Below are positions 52,601-61,438 of a stretch of DNA of 64,000 nt, in pieces. The position numbers were made by a program, and so were the translations under genes. Source of the stretch: Sporosarcina sp. FSL K6-2383 (GTDB taxonomy: Bacteria; Bacillota; Bacilli; Bacillales_A; Planococcaceae); contig NZ_CP152017.1 of assembly GCF_038618305.1 (NCBI RefSeq), positions 1,899,501 to 1,963,500 of the forward strand, written 5' to 3'. Each line of letters opens with the position of its first letter. Position 1 is the stretch's first letter. The notes under the pieces are model-generated. The model worked only from the letters and a program-made list of their open reading frames with translations, made no database searches and was not told the DNA's origin.

Positions 52601-53514
52601 CAACTCCGCCTGAGTTACTATTGCCGATGTTAAAAGGTAAAAAGGTTATTTTAGTAGGGGATCATCATCAGTTACCCCCACTCGTTGGACAGGAAACGAT
52701 GGAGGAATTCCTTGAAGAAATCGATATGCAGGAAGAGAAGAAGGAATTTGAAAAATTGCTGAATGAGTCGTTATTCGAGCGTCTATTCAGAACATTACCG
52801 AAGCAAAATAAGACAATGCTTGGTATTCAGTATCGAATGCATGAAAGCATTATGCAGACAATCACGCCTTTTTATGAAGAAGGCGATTACAGTTTGCAAT
52901 GTGGATTGCCGGATTCTGATACGGTACGTGATCATATGATTGATTCTCGTTATATTCAACGGAAAGACCATCTTCTTTGGTTTGATATGCCCAATAAACC
53001 AGCGTATTTTGAGGAAAAGGTGAAGGGCGGAACAAGTCGTTTTAACGAAGCCGAGTTAAAGATGGTTAAAAATGTATTAGTCGATTTGGAACAAGCTACT
53101 GACAAGGCAAAAATAGAAGGTAAGATGAAGCCAGAAGATAAAAAAAGTGTCGGTGTCATTAGTTTTTACGGGGAACAGGTGAAGCGTATCGATCGCTTAA
53201 TTCAACAGGACTTAGTGCCACAGCATTTGCATTGCCGAACAGGGTCTGTCGATAAGTTCCAGGGGATGGAAATGGATATTATCATTTTAAGCTTCGTGAG
53301 AAATCATGGGGAAAAGGGCGGCGACATCGGATTCGCACGCGATTATAGGCGGCTAAACGTAGCGTTGTCGCGGGCGCGTGAGCTACTTATTATTATAGGA
53401 AGTTCTGAAATGTTTACTATGAGAACGAAGCATCCAAGCTCGAGAGCGATGTATGGTCGTCTGTTAGAGAATATTAAAAAGAATAACGGCTTTAGACAGT
53501 ATAATGAAATATAA
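49663..53514 (+). CDS. Superfamily 1 helicase/ATPase with a long coiled-coil insertion
   Basis: The 1283-residue protein starts at GTG with GAAAGAAGG upstream. After an N-terminal domain (1-310) come the SF1 (Upf1/DNA2-like) motifs: LNKFQREAV, GPPGTGKTT (333-341), DEVSKATPPEL (975-985), VGDHHQLPPL, QYRMHESI (1056-1063), DKFQGMEMD (1197-1205) and NVALSRAR. Between motif Ia and II lie about 550 residues, much of it Gln/Glu/Leu-rich coiled coil (EQIELQEQLTVIAEKVRLKQ, for example). No nuclease motif was recognised. Related large AAA helicases occur in some defence loci, but the role here is open. Confidence 0.88.
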   Translation: MTRQLTKQQVLRCGLGMTENARKGMAQIVTGEHAFFALQDAFDIYIEKRPNNKQGNMSFSFFFDNDTNEVLAKRLQGKVAVMECVYQHDGFLATGFHVRGRKEVVRTNRRLPTRLKFLLGRNTGATMPVDLYTSLRELPIAEERSEYVKKRISSWEGYLRIQERNADVADVTSAFSRASFSEDFSKLRLVCNDLKGPDWHAIKGFSAKMAGTSQDIGSVLNADRSKSLIEIELNRHYRELARQHKWQPQSFKAVTFSNFLELSQVRRLRKGFKDLQDGLAANANLEKVLFEERPTVRISKQQQQLEFHNELNKFQREAVTGAMTSHDLYVIQGPPGTGKTTVISEICHQNVKAGLRTLVASQANLAVDNALGRLLSHQDIRILRYGRTESIEEEGKKFIEENVALNWKDQTLDAVNEQLRAHSEREAQLTEDIRRGVAEQIELQEQLTVIAEKVRLKQATEVEQRTLSEQVSQLTIRMNAITAEREGLLQRQSELEKIVEEATTEIQRLEQLLQSQSSGMQSTEQIDKLQQQLLKLCGDIDYRQTAQKVDETQQSLAATQQNLTVNRQKTDKLQHLVNELGGIMELVIFEQRLAEVGVDVPYGTKPKIIDLNQLLADIAASQSEDGYTEWAELANRLSTAIKMIEDLLKEHGFLKHSGEKTVSRSYITVAEINGLVDNIARFLVASTTKQSLAIKSYSAEKYENLEKIAIALHMLRQQKSFTSIKLAGFEKQNGLLGQSKALFMTIRQEIIHALQQDITTVEQNSAVMQQQCDRQRLKLIDLQQASMKLLEQLGVVDEITVLSDMQAEMMEKEKMYAAYQRTKVTVETTGSELKQQQTAAQLTTEELINNTSMLKKLADEKISLNEELVAPQQRLEVLAKILQEQPEVEYRQVVAIMEAALAELKELEKEQRGLPIKQALQQQWLSLLTEANDYDLDEIRKLYVKHANVIGTTCVASARRDFMEEYPTFDVVIIDEVSKATPPELLLPMLKGKKVILVGDHHQLPPLVGQETMEEFLEEIDMQEEKKEFEKLLNESLFERLFRTLPKQNKTMLGIQYRMHESIMQTITPFYEEGDYSLQCGLPDSDTVRDHMIDSRYIQRKDHLLWFDMPNKPAYFEEKVKGGTSRFNEAELKMVKNVLVDLEQATDKAKIEGKMKPEDKKSVGVISFYGEQVKRIDRLIQQDLVPQHLHCRTGSVDKFQGMEMDIIILSFVRNHGEKGGDIGFARDYRRLNVALSRARELLIIIGSSEMFTMRTKHPSSRAMYGRLLENIKKNNGFRQYNEI

Positions 53515-53563
53515 AGAGCGCCAGCATCTACAGTTCTGTAGACGTTGGCGCCTCTTCTTTTTT
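53514..53563. terminator. Bidirectional terminator between helicase and YesL-like genes
   Basis: GCGCCAGCATCTACAG pairs with CTGTAGACGTTGGCGC (two G-T-type mismatches) around a short loop. It is followed by T-rich sequence on the plus strand. Confidence 0.85.
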
Positions 53564-54241
53564 GGTATGCGTTAAGAAATTCCGGTAAAATGCGGAAAAT
53601 GATAGAAAAGCAATGAGTGAACCAGTGAGAAAGGGTAATAAAAATGTAAAGACGTTAAAGCTTATATAGAGTATGATGCCACTACATAAAGCGACTGCAA
53701 TAAATAATAGTGGGCTTCCAATCGTTATAAAAAACGTGTTTTTTAAAGAAGGTAGCCATTTCATATGATAATGAACAGTTACGGAAAAAAGATTGATTGT
53801 GAAGACGAATAGTAGCATTCCTAACACGATAAAAACAATAACCATTATTTTATTTTTATCTAAGAAATAGTAAAGGTCGACTGCCCAAATGAGCCAAATC
53901 AGTGTGACGAATAATCCATTTCCTACACTTCTTTTATAGTTTTCTTTGTAAAAACGTAAAAAAGGTCGGAAAAGCTTTTCGCTATCCTCGGTTTTCATAA
54001 TCCAACCCCTAACTACGGCAAACATCGCGGTAGTCGCGGGGAAGAATAGCATAGGCATCAAAAGTGCTAAAGGAATAAGAAAGAACAATACTTCTTCTAG
54101 CTTTTCAACGAATAATAGATTTAATAATAAAAAGGCGATGGGTAAGTTGAATAGTATCCAGAATAGATTTGTAAGAGAAAACTTCATAATCCATTCACTG
54201 ATAGCAAACAAACCACCCATTAACCCAGAATGATTAGTCAT
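53528..54241 (-). CDS. YesL-family (DUF624) membrane protein
   Basis: The 237-residue protein has five to six hydrophobic segments. The start GGLFAISEWIMKFSLTNLFW and the following ILFNLPIAFLLLNLLFV match the DUF624/YesL family. These proteins are often encoded next to family 1 sugar ABC transporters, as here, and their role is unknown. It follows the ROK kinase gene by 32 bases on the same strand and is probably co-transcribed. Confidence 0.85.
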   Translation of the reverse strand: MTNHSGLMGGLFAISEWIMKFSLTNLFWILFNLPIAFLLLNLLFVEKLEEVLFFLIPLALLMPMLFFPATTAMFAVVRGWIMKTEDSEKLFRPFLRFYKENYKRSVGNGLFVTLIWLIWAVDLYYFLDKNKIMVIVFIVLGMLLFVFTINLFSVTVHYHMKWLPSLKNTFFITIGSPLLFIAVALCSGIILYISFNVFTFLLPFLTGSLIAFLSFSAFYRNFLTHTKKEEAPTSTEL

Positions 54242-54273
54242 ACTTGTGCACCTCCTCTAAGCTGCAAACGCCA

Positions 54274-55158
54274 TTACTCGTACAAGTGCAAAGATGCTGC
54301 TCCAAGTAATCCAGCCTTATTTCCAAGACTTGCACTAATAATTTGAACGTCAGAAAAACTGCTAATCGCCAATTGTTGTACTTTTTTAGAAACAGCAGCC
54401 ACGAGTTTTTTCTGCTCCATCACACCGCCACCAATAATAATCGCTGGTGGATTAAAGATATGAATGAGTGAAACAAGTCCATTGGCTACTTCAAGCACCC
54501 AATCATTCAATACATTTTCTAGCTGCTGGTTGCCTTGCTCAATACCTTCGAAAATCATGCGACCGTTGCTATATTTACTGTCCAGCTCCGACGCTTTTTT
54601 TACTAGAGCTGTTGTAGAGCCATACATTTCATAGCAACCAATACAACCACAATTGCATTTCTCGCCACCAGGGTGTAGCATCATATGTCCAAATTCACCT
54701 GCAATGCCATTCATCCCTTTGTAAACTGTGGAATCAATGACGATTGCGCCTCCAATACCTGTTCCATACGTCAAACATAAGAAATCTTTAAATGATTGAC
54801 CAGCTCCAAAATAATTTTCTCCCAGAGCTGCTGCATTGACATCGTTTTCAACTTTTACAGGAACATCAAAACGCCCCTCAAAAATCGCTTTCATATTCAT
54901 GCCTGTATAGCCGGGGAAGTTTTCATTCGCATAAATAATTATTCCTTCTTCGCTGTTTACCTGACTTGCTGTACTAATCCCAATGGCATCAAACGCTGTA
55001 TACGTCTCTGCAATTACCTGCATCAGATTGTCGACTAAGTATTGCCCACCTTTTATAGCTCCAGATTCAATTTCCTTAAATGCAGAAGCCTGTCCATTAT
55101 TGTCCACTAGACACATTTTAATATTTGTACCACCAATATCAATCGCTAATACGTTCAT
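54274..55158 (-). CDS. ROK-family sugar kinase
   Basis: This 294-residue sugar kinase has the ATP-binding [15 protein letters not shown] at the start, [18 protein letters not shown] with the catalytic aspartate, and GTGIGGAIV. The ROK zinc motif is [14 protein letters not shown] at about 165-180. It phosphorylates a hexose such as glucose, mannose or an amino sugar. The start at 55158 has AAGGTGA upstream. It is divergent from the sugar importer and probably serves it. Confidence 0.9.
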   Translation of the reverse strand: MNVLAIDIGGTNIKMCLVDNNGQASAFKEIESGAIKGGQYLVDNLMQVIAETYTAFDAIGISTASQVNSEEGIIIYANENFPGYTGMNMKAIFEGRFDVPVKVENDVNAAALGENYFGAGQSFKDFLCLTYGTGIGGAIVIDSTVYKGMNGIAGEFGHMMLHPGGEKCNCGCIGCYEMYGSTTALVKKASELDSKYSNGRMIFEGIEQGNQQLENVLNDWVLEVANGLVSLIHIFNPPAIIIGGGVMEQKKLVAAVSKKVQQLAISSFSDVQIISASLGNKAGLLGAASLHLYE

Positions 55159-55317
55159 CGCAATCACCTTATTCTTCATTATTTTAACAAGTTAGCAAAT
55201 TAACTGTAGCATAAGATTTCTGTAGTTTCTAGACCCATTCGAATAGATGTATCAGAAAACAATAAATATTTGTATTGCACAAATCTACATTTCGTGTTAG
55301 TCTGGAATTGCAATTCA

Positions 55318-55399
55318 ATGCAACCGGTTTCATAAAGCGCTTCTAGAATGAAAGTACTGTCTAGAAATTACTTCTTTGAAACTGTGCAACCGTATTCAT
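55318..55399. promoter_or_regulatory. LacI-type operator pair and cre-like box before the sugar importer
   Basis: ATGCAACCGGTTTCAT (55318-55333) and GTGCAACCGTATTCAT (55384-55399) share TGCAACCGnnTTCAT. A third related site precedes thuA at 59600. AAAGCGCTTC at 55334-55343 resembles a CcpA cre core. They lie in the divergent gap between the ROK kinase and the importer, so both units may be controlled, probably by the LacI protein encoded at 58551. Confidence 0.6.
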
Positions 55400-55421
55400 T
55401 TTAAAGAAAAGGGGAGATTGT

Positions 55422-56738
55422 ATGAAGAACAAAAAGTATTTGATTGGCATGTTGTCTGTAATATTCCTGTCTATTTTCGCATTAGTTGGCTGTACACCAG
55501 CGGAAGATGGAGAAACAGGGAACTCGGATAAGGAAACAGCTAGCGGTGATCAGGTAACAATAGATATATTTCAATTTAAAGTAGAGATTAAAGATCAATT
55601 TGAAAGTTTAGTTAAAGTTTATGAAAAAGAAAATCCCAATGTAAAAATTAATGTGAAAACTGTCGGAGGCGGAAATGATTATGGTGCAAGTTTAAAAACA
55701 TCATTTTCTTCTGGTGAAGAGCCAGACATTTTTAACGTAGGTGGACCATCAGCTGTTGAAGAATACAAAGAGTACTTAGCAGATGTATCTGACACGGCAG
55801 CGGTTGCTGCATCTCTAGACGGAACGCTAACTGCAGTACAAGATGGTGATAAAGTTCTTGGATTACCATTTAACCAGGAAGGTTACGGTTTAATTTTCAA
55901 CAAAGCTATTTTAGATAAAGCCGGTATTAACCCGGATGAAATTATTACATTTGCTGATTTGGAGGAAGCGGTTGAATTACTAGATAGTAAAAAAGCTGAT
56001 TTAGGTATTGATGCAGTATTCGCGTTACCAGCAAAAGAACTGTGGGTTCTAGGCGATCACATTTCAAATATGTTTATCGCACCAGAATTCAATAATGATA
56101 TTTCAGAGGCTTATAAAGCTGAGACGATTGCATTTGAAAAAGGCGATGAGTTGAAAAGGTATCTTGACTTGCAAAACAAATATTCTGTTCAGCCAGTTCT
56201 GAGCTTGGACTATTCTCAGCAAGTTGAGCAATTATTCTCACTGGAAAGAGTAGCAATGATCCAACAAGGAAACTGGGTCTATAATTCTGTTTATGACATG
56301 GATTCAGAGCTAGCGGAAAACGGTATCGGTATTCTTCCGGTTCCGGTTGAGGGCTTTGAAGGTAAGATTCCAGCAGGCGTACCAATGTTCTGGGCTGTTA
56401 ACGGCAAAAGTGATCCAGCAAAGGTACAGGCAAGTAAAGATTTCTTAGATTGGATGTATACATCTGAAACAGGAAAGACTGCTGTACTAGAAGACTTTAA
56501 ATTTATTCCAGCATATAAAGGGTATGATGCAACTAAAATTTCTGATCCACTTTCACAAAAAATCTATGAATATGCTGAAGCGGGAAATACCATTGAAGGA
56601 TGGGTATATCAAGCAAGCCCAACCGGATGGAATCAAGAAACACTAGGTGCAAATATACAAAAGTATTTAAGTGGTGGAATAGAGTGGGACGAAGTCATGA
56701 CACAATCAAGAGCGAAATGGGAAGAAGAACGAAAATAA
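55422..56738 (+). CDS. Sugar ABC transporter substrate-binding lipoprotein
   Basis: This 438-residue family 1 binding protein has a lipoprotein signal ending in LVGC at about 20-23. The mature part includes VKTVGGGNDYGASLKTSFSS and EPDIFNVGGPSAVEEYKEYL. Also seen are LPFNQEGYGLIFNKAILDKA and QGNWVYNSVYDMDSELAENG. AAAGGGGAGA precedes the ATG. The two permease genes follow after a hairpin. Neighbouring kinase and oxidoreductases point to a sugar or glycoside. Confidence 0.92.
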   Translation: MKNKKYLIGMLSVIFLSIFALVGCTPAEDGETGNSDKETASGDQVTIDIFQFKVEIKDQFESLVKVYEKENPNVKINVKTVGGGNDYGASLKTSFSSGEEPDIFNVGGPSAVEEYKEYLADVSDTAAVAASLDGTLTAVQDGDKVLGLPFNQEGYGLIFNKAILDKAGINPDEIITFADLEEAVELLDSKKADLGIDAVFALPAKELWVLGDHISNMFIAPEFNNDISEAYKAETIAFEKGDELKRYLDLQNKYSVQPVLSLDYSQQVEQLFSLERVAMIQQGNWVYNSVYDMDSELAENGIGILPVPVEGFEGKIPAGVPMFWAVNGKSDPAKVQASKDFLDWMYTSETGKTAVLEDFKFIPAYKGYDATKISDPLSQKIYEYAEAGNTIEGWVYQASPTGWNQETLGANIQKYLSGGIEWDEVMTQSRAKWEEERK

Positions 56739-56789
56739 GTTTGAGATACTAAAGCTATCGTGGCGTATATAATAAAGATAGCACAATAC

Positions 56790-56824
56790 AGCTAACAAAA
56801 ACGATGAAAAAGTTTTTGTTAGCT
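56790..56824 (+). terminator. Hairpin between binding protein and permeases
   Basis: AGCTAACAAAAAC (56790-56802) is a perfect inverted repeat of 56812-56824. No T tract follows, so it may stabilise the upstream mRNA rather than terminate. Confidence 0.65.
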
Positions 56825-56849
56825 GTACTACATATTGGAGGTGCCAGCT

Positions 56850-57710
56850 ATGCGTAACCGTGATGTTTCATTTTGGTTATTTTTGATGCCAGTCATTTTA
56901 AGTTTGGGAATCGTCATTATCGTGCCGTTTGTGTATGGTTTTATTTACTCCTTTACCAATTGGAACGGGATGGTGGCTACTGAATTTCTCGGCTTTAAGA
57001 ATTACATCACCTTATTTAAAGATGCCGAATTTAGAGCGTCGATCTGGTTTACGACGAAGTTTGCAATAACTTCCGTTATACTACTTAACTTTTTAGGATT
57101 AGGTCTCGCTTTACTTGTTACTCGGAAGATGAAGACAAGTAGTTTAATGCGAACGGTTTTCTTTATGCCGAATTTAATTGGCGGCCTTATTTTAGGGTTT
57201 ATTTGGCAGTTTGTATTCATCAGCGTTTTTGGTAGTTTAGGAGATTTACTTGGAATTGAAGCATTAACAGGTTGGTTATCTACGACCGCAACTGGTTTCT
57301 GGGGATTAGTCATTTTGACATCTTGGCAAATGGCAGGGTACATTATGATTATTTACATTGCTTACTTGGAGAACATTCCAAAGGATTTATTAGAAGCTGC
57401 GGAAATTGACGGTGCATCTAGTTTTCAGCGCTTTAGGAATATCACTTTTCCGCTTGTTGCACCGGCATTTACGGTTAGTATGTTTTTAACATTGTCCAAC
57501 TCATTTCAAATTTACGATCAAAACTTGTCGTTGACAAATGGTGGGCCCTATAATTCTACACAAATGGTTGCGATGAGTATTGTTAAAACGGCTTTTACCG
57601 AAAATAAAATGGCTTATGCTCAAACACAAGCAGTTATTTTCTTCATCATTATAGCGGCCGTTGCCATCACACAAGTTTATTATAATAAAAAGCGGGAGGT
57701 AGACTTGTAA
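56850..57710 (+). CDS. Sugar ABC transporter permease (MalF-type)
   Basis: The 286-residue protein has six hydrophobic segments and the docking loop DLLEAAEIDGASSFQRFRNI. SLTNGGPYNSTQMVAMSIVK belongs to the same position as GGP..ST in the family. The ATG at 56850 lies 6 bases after GGAGGTG; the TTG at 56835 is part of that site. The next permease starts within the TAATG junction. Confidence 0.93.
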   Translation: MRNRDVSFWLFLMPVILSLGIVIIVPFVYGFIYSFTNWNGMVATEFLGFKNYITLFKDAEFRASIWFTTKFAITSVILLNFLGLGLALLVTRKMKTSSLMRTVFFMPNLIGGLILGFIWQFVFISVFGSLGDLLGIEALTGWLSTTATGFWGLVILTSWQMAGYIMIIYIAYLENIPKDLLEAAEIDGASSFQRFRNITFPLVAPAFTVSMFLTLSNSFQIYDQNLSLTNGGPYNSTQMVAMSIVKTAFTENKMAYAQTQAVIFFIIIAAVAITQVYYNKKREVDL

Positions 57711-58528
57711 TGAAGCGAAGTAAACGTAATTTGTATCTCATTGAGTTATTTGGCCTGTTGCTTGCTTTATTATGGCTATCTCCTTTTTACTTAATGATTG
57801 TCAATGCATTCAAAACGAAAAGGGAAATCTTTACGGATGTACTTGGATTACCAAAAGAATACACGATGGATAATTTTGTGAAGGCTTTTGCCGACTTAGA
57901 TTTTATGAGGTCACTTTTCAACTCGCTACTTATTACCGTTCTAGGTGTCAGTGTCATTATTATCTTTTCCTCAATGGCAGGCTATGCACTGGCGCGTAAT
58001 AAGAGTCGATTGAGTGGTATTATCTTTTTAGTATTTGTTGCTGCAATGCTCATTCCATTTCAATCAGTGATGATTCCACTCGTTTCACTTTTTGGTAAAG
58101 CAGATATGCTTAATAAAACAGGTTTGATCTTTATGTATCTAGGATTTGGATCAAGTCTATCCATATTCTTGTATCATGGTGCCATGACAGGTATATCGAG
58201 CTCGTTGGATGAGGCTGCTATTATTGATGGTGCGAATAAATTCCAAGTATTTTGGAAAATTATTTTTCCATTATTAAAGCCTATTTCAGTGACAGTTGGT
58301 ATACTGAATGTTATCTGGATCTGGAATGATTATTTACTCCCTTCACTCATCTTGGCAGATTCAAGTGCGACCATTCCTTTAAAAATGTATTTATTTTTTG
58401 GTCAATATACGAAACAATGGCATTTAGCGTTAGCTGGTCTGACAATCGCAATCATTCCAGTGATTATCGGTTATTTCTTTGCGCAAAAACAAATTATTGA
58501 AGGCGTATCAGAAGGTGCTGTTAAATAA
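57710..58528 (+). CDS. Sugar ABC transporter permease (MalG-type)
   Basis: This 272-residue permease has six segments, the loop SLDEAAIIDGANKFQVFWKI and the C-terminal QIIEGVSEGAVK. Its ATG overlaps the stop of the preceding gene. No ATPase is encoded in this operon, as with the importer at 6.7-9.9 kb, so a shared MsmX-type ATPase is likely used. Confidence 0.93.
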   Translation: MKRSKRNLYLIELFGLLLALLWLSPFYLMIVNAFKTKREIFTDVLGLPKEYTMDNFVKAFADLDFMRSLFNSLLITVLGVSVIIIFSSMAGYALARNKSRLSGIIFLVFVAAMLIPFQSVMIPLVSLFGKADMLNKTGLIFMYLGFGSSLSIFLYHGAMTGISSSLDEAAIIDGANKFQVFWKIIFPLLKPISVTVGILNVIWIWNDYLLPSLILADSSATIPLKMYLFFGQYTKQWHLALAGLTIAIIPVIIGYFFAQKQIIEGVSEGAVK

Positions 58529-58550
58529 ATTAGACGAAGGATGTAGAGTT

Positions 58551-59570
58551 ATGTCAGTGACGATTAAAGATGTTGCAGCAAGGGCGGGGGTAGCCCCATC
58601 TACGGTTTCACGTGTCCTCTCGGATAGTCCGCATATTAGTGATAAAACAAAGCAAAAAGTGCGTAAAGTAATGGATGAAATGGGCTACCATCTGAATTAC
58701 AGTGCACAAATGCTCGCGACACAATCCACCAAAACGATTGGGATTATTATGAAAAACTCGACGTCAGAGATTATGCATAATTCATTTTTCCCAGAAGTTA
58801 TTAGAGGAATAAGTGCATTATGTAGTAAGTATGATTTCAGTATCAGTTTAACGACAGGGGAATCTGAGGAAGAAATTTTTAATGATACAGTCAAGATGGT
58901 CCGTGGAAAACGAGTAGATGGCATGATTGTTTTATATTCCAAAAAAGAGGATAAAGTAGTCCCTTATTTAATTGAATCGGGCATTCCTTTCGTCGTCATC
59001 GGTAAACCACTAATTGAATCTAGTAAAATTATGTTTGTCGATAATGATAATATTCAAGCAGCAAAAGAAGCAACGGACTTTTTACTGAACTTGGGTCATG
59101 AGAAAATTGCGTTTATTGGAGAAGATGAACAGTTTGAAGTAAGTGAAGCAAGGCTTAACGGTTTTAGTCAGGCAATTAAAGGGAGAGACCTTACCGTTCC
59201 GAAGAGTTATATTAAAAATATAGCATTCAACCCTAACCATGGGAGGCAAATCATTGGCGAATTATTAGATTTGCTTGAACCGCCAACTGCATTAGTCGTG
59301 TCGGATGACTTAAATGCATTAATTGTGCTAACAGCTTTAAGTGAAAGAGGAATTAAAGTACCTGATGATATGAGCATGATTGTTTTTAATGATTCTGTCA
59401 TAGCTAAGGTATCTAATCCATCTCTAACAACAGTAGATACTCAAATTTTTCAGTTAGGCTATGAGTCAGCGAATTGCTTAATCGAATTGGTAAAAGAGCC
59501 AACAATGTTTAAAAAAAGTGTTATCATTCCAACCGTTATTGTGGAAAGAAATTCGTGTTTACCTCTGTGA
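58551..59570 (+). CDS. LacI-family transcriptional regulator
   Basis: This 339-residue regulator begins with the LacI HTH (TIKDVAARAGVAPSTVSRVL, then SDSPHISDKTKQKVRKVMDE). It continues as a periplasmic-binding-protein-like sensor with TKTIGIIM, GMIVLYSKKE and LTTVDTQIFQLGYESANCL. AAGGATG precedes the ATG; the frame runs back to 58479 but overlaps the permease. It probably controls the importer and thuA genes through the TGCAACCG sites and responds to the imported sugar or its product. Confidence 0.92.
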   Translation: MSVTIKDVAARAGVAPSTVSRVLSDSPHISDKTKQKVRKVMDEMGYHLNYSAQMLATQSTKTIGIIMKNSTSEIMHNSFFPEVIRGISALCSKYDFSISLTTGESEEEIFNDTVKMVRGKRVDGMIVLYSKKEDKVVPYLIESGIPFVVIGKPLIESSKIMFVDNDNIQAAKEATDFLLNLGHEKIAFIGEDEQFEVSEARLNGFSQAIKGRDLTVPKSYIKNIAFNPNHGRQIIGELLDLLEPPTALVVSDDLNALIVLTALSERGIKVPDDMSMIVFNDSVIAKVSNPSLTTVDTQIFQLGYESANCLIELVKEPTMFKKSVIIPTVIVERNSCLPL

Positions 59571-59599
59571 CTAGGGGAAATACGAAATTTCATTCGAAA

Positions 59600-59615
59600 A
59601 TGCAACCGATTGCTT
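59600..59615. promoter_or_regulatory. LacI-type operator before thuA
   Basis: ATGCAACCGATTGCTT contains GCAANCGNTTGC symmetry and shares TGCAACCG with the two sites before the importer. Confidence 0.6.
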
Positions 59616-59648
59616 AAATTCGTGCAATAAAACAAGGAGGAAGTTATT

Positions 59649-60374
59649 ATGAATATTGTCGTTTGGAATGAAAATCGTCATGAGCAAAAAAATCCAGCGG
59701 TCGCTGAGATTTACCCGGAAGGGATTCATGGGGCGATTGCGGGATTTCTACGTCAAGATGATAATCAGGTAACAACTGCAACGCTAGATGAAATAGAGCA
59801 TGGTTTAACGGAAGAAGTACTGAAAGCTGCAGATGTACTCATTTGGTGGGGACATCTTGCGCATGATGAAGTACATGATGAAGTGATAACTAGAGTGAAG
59901 CAGCGCGTACTGGAAGGCATGGGACTCATTGTTCTACACTCTGCACACTTTTCTAAAATTTTCAAAACGTTAATGGGCACAACTTGTGACTTAAAATGGC
60001 GTGAAGCCGATGAGAAAGAGCGTTTATGGGTAGTCGACCCTAGTCATCCGATTACAGCCGGAATTGGCGAGTATATCGAACTTGAAAAAGAAGAAATGTA
60101 CGGCGAGCATTTTGATATTCCAGCACCTGATGAGTTAGTGTTTGTGAGTTGGTTTGAAGGTGGAGAAATTTTTAGAAGCGGGGCAACGTTTAAACGTGGC
60201 AAAGGAAAGATCTTCTACTTCCGTCCAGGACATGAAACATATCCGACATATTACAATGAGGATGTACAAACGGTCATTCGCAACGCAGTGAAATGGGCTG
60301 CGAATTCAAATTCACCAACACCGATTTACGGTAATGCAAAGCCGTTAGAAAAAATTGCGAATCATAATGAATAA
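59649..60374 (+). CDS. ThuA-like protein
   Basis: The 241-residue protein is of the ThuA (trehalose utilization) family, a glutamine-amidotransferase-like fold. [32 protein letters not shown] and [20 protein letters not shown] are its characteristic stretches. ThuA proteins occur with Gfo/Idh/MocA dehydrogenases in pathways that oxidise sugars at C3; the same company is present here. AAGGAGGAAG precedes the ATG. It is the first gene after the LacI-type operator at 59600. Confidence 0.88.
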   Translation: MNIVVWNENRHEQKNPAVAEIYPEGIHGAIAGFLRQDDNQVTTATLDEIEHGLTEEVLKAADVLIWWGHLAHDEVHDEVITRVKQRVLEGMGLIVLHSAHFSKIFKTLMGTTCDLKWREADEKERLWVVDPSHPITAGIGEYIELEKEEMYGEHFDIPAPDELVFVSWFEGGEIFRSGATFKRGKGKIFYFRPGHETYPTYYNEDVQTVIRNAVKWAANSNSPTPIYGNAKPLEKIANHNE

Positions 60375-60394
60375 CACCAAGAGGAGTGAAACAA

Positions 60395-61420
60395 ATGACA
60401 ACTTTACGCGTTGCAGTAATTGGCTGTGGAAGCATTGCGAAATTTAGACATTTAGGGGAATATGATAATCATTCGGCAGTAGAGATTGTTGCAGTTTGTG
60501 ACATTGTTGAAGAACGAGCACAAGAGACGGCTCAGCAATACGGTGCTACAGCTTATACAGATTATAAAAAACTACTTGAAGTTGAACAAATCGATGCAGT
60601 TAGTGTGTGTTTACCAAACTATTTACATGCACCTGTATCTATCGCAGCTTTAGAGGCAGGCTGTCACGTATTATGTGAAAAGCCAATGGCAACATCAAAA
60701 GAAGAAGCAAAAGCTATGATTCAAGCAGCTAAATCGAATGACAAAAAGCTAATGATTGCCCATAATCAACGCTTTGTGCCGTCACATGCGAAGGCTAGGG
60801 CGTTAATTGCCAGTGGAGAAATCGGGAAAATTTATAGCTTTAGAACGGCTTTTGGTCATGGAGGACCTGAGCAGTGGAGTAGAGACGGTGCAAATAGCTG
60901 GTTCTTCAAAAAAGAACAGGCTTTTATAGGTGCAATGGGTGATTTAGGTGTACATAAGGCTGATTTACTCCGTTATTTACTTGGTGAAGAGTTCGTCGAG
61001 GTCGCTGGTTTTATCGAAACAAGTGCGAAGGAAAATACAGATGTCGATGACAATGCGGTTTGTATTTTAAAATCTGAGAGTGGTGTGATCGGTACACTGG
61101 CAGCAAGTTGGGCTTACACAGCAAAAGAGGATAATTCAACGATTATTTACGGTGAACATGCTATATTACGTTTAGAGGATGATCCAGACTATTCACTAAT
61201 CGTCCAATATAAAAATGGGGAAGTCGTAAACTACGCATTAGGTGCGATTCAATCGAATGCAGAAGACGGTCAAACGACGACACATGTGATTGAGCATTTT
61301 ATAGAATCAATTGTTCAAAATACGGAGCCACTTATTAATGGAGTAGAAGGTATGAGATCGCTGGAGGTTATTCTTGCAGCGTTGGCATCAATGGAGAAAA
61401 AACAGTTCGCTAAAATATAA
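60395..61420 (+). CDS. Gfo/Idh/MocA-family oxidoreductase 1
   Basis: This 341-residue NAD(P)-dependent dehydrogenase has the Rossmann loop VIGCGSIAKFRHLGEY, then AVSVCLPNYLHAPVSIAALE, CHVLCEKPMA with the catalytic lysine, and GDLGVHKADLLRYLLG with the active-site His. Substrates are sugars, inositols or glycosides. I chose the ATG at 60395, behind GAGGAGTG. It lies between thuA (20 bases) and the isomerase gene (18 bases). Confidence 0.92.
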   Translation: MTTLRVAVIGCGSIAKFRHLGEYDNHSAVEIVAVCDIVEERAQETAQQYGATAYTDYKKLLEVEQIDAVSVCLPNYLHAPVSIAALEAGCHVLCEKPMATSKEEAKAMIQAAKSNDKKLMIAHNQRFVPSHAKARALIASGEIGKIYSFRTAFGHGGPEQWSRDGANSWFFKKEQAFIGAMGDLGVHKADLLRYLLGEEFVEVAGFIETSAKENTDVDDNAVCILKSESGVIGTLAASWAYTAKEDNSTIIYGEHAILRLEDDPDYSLIVQYKNGEVVNYALGAIQSNAEDGQTTTHVIEHFIESIVQNTEPLINGVEGMRSLEVILAALASMEKKQFAKI

Positions 61421-61438
61421 CGGATGGGGGAATCATTC

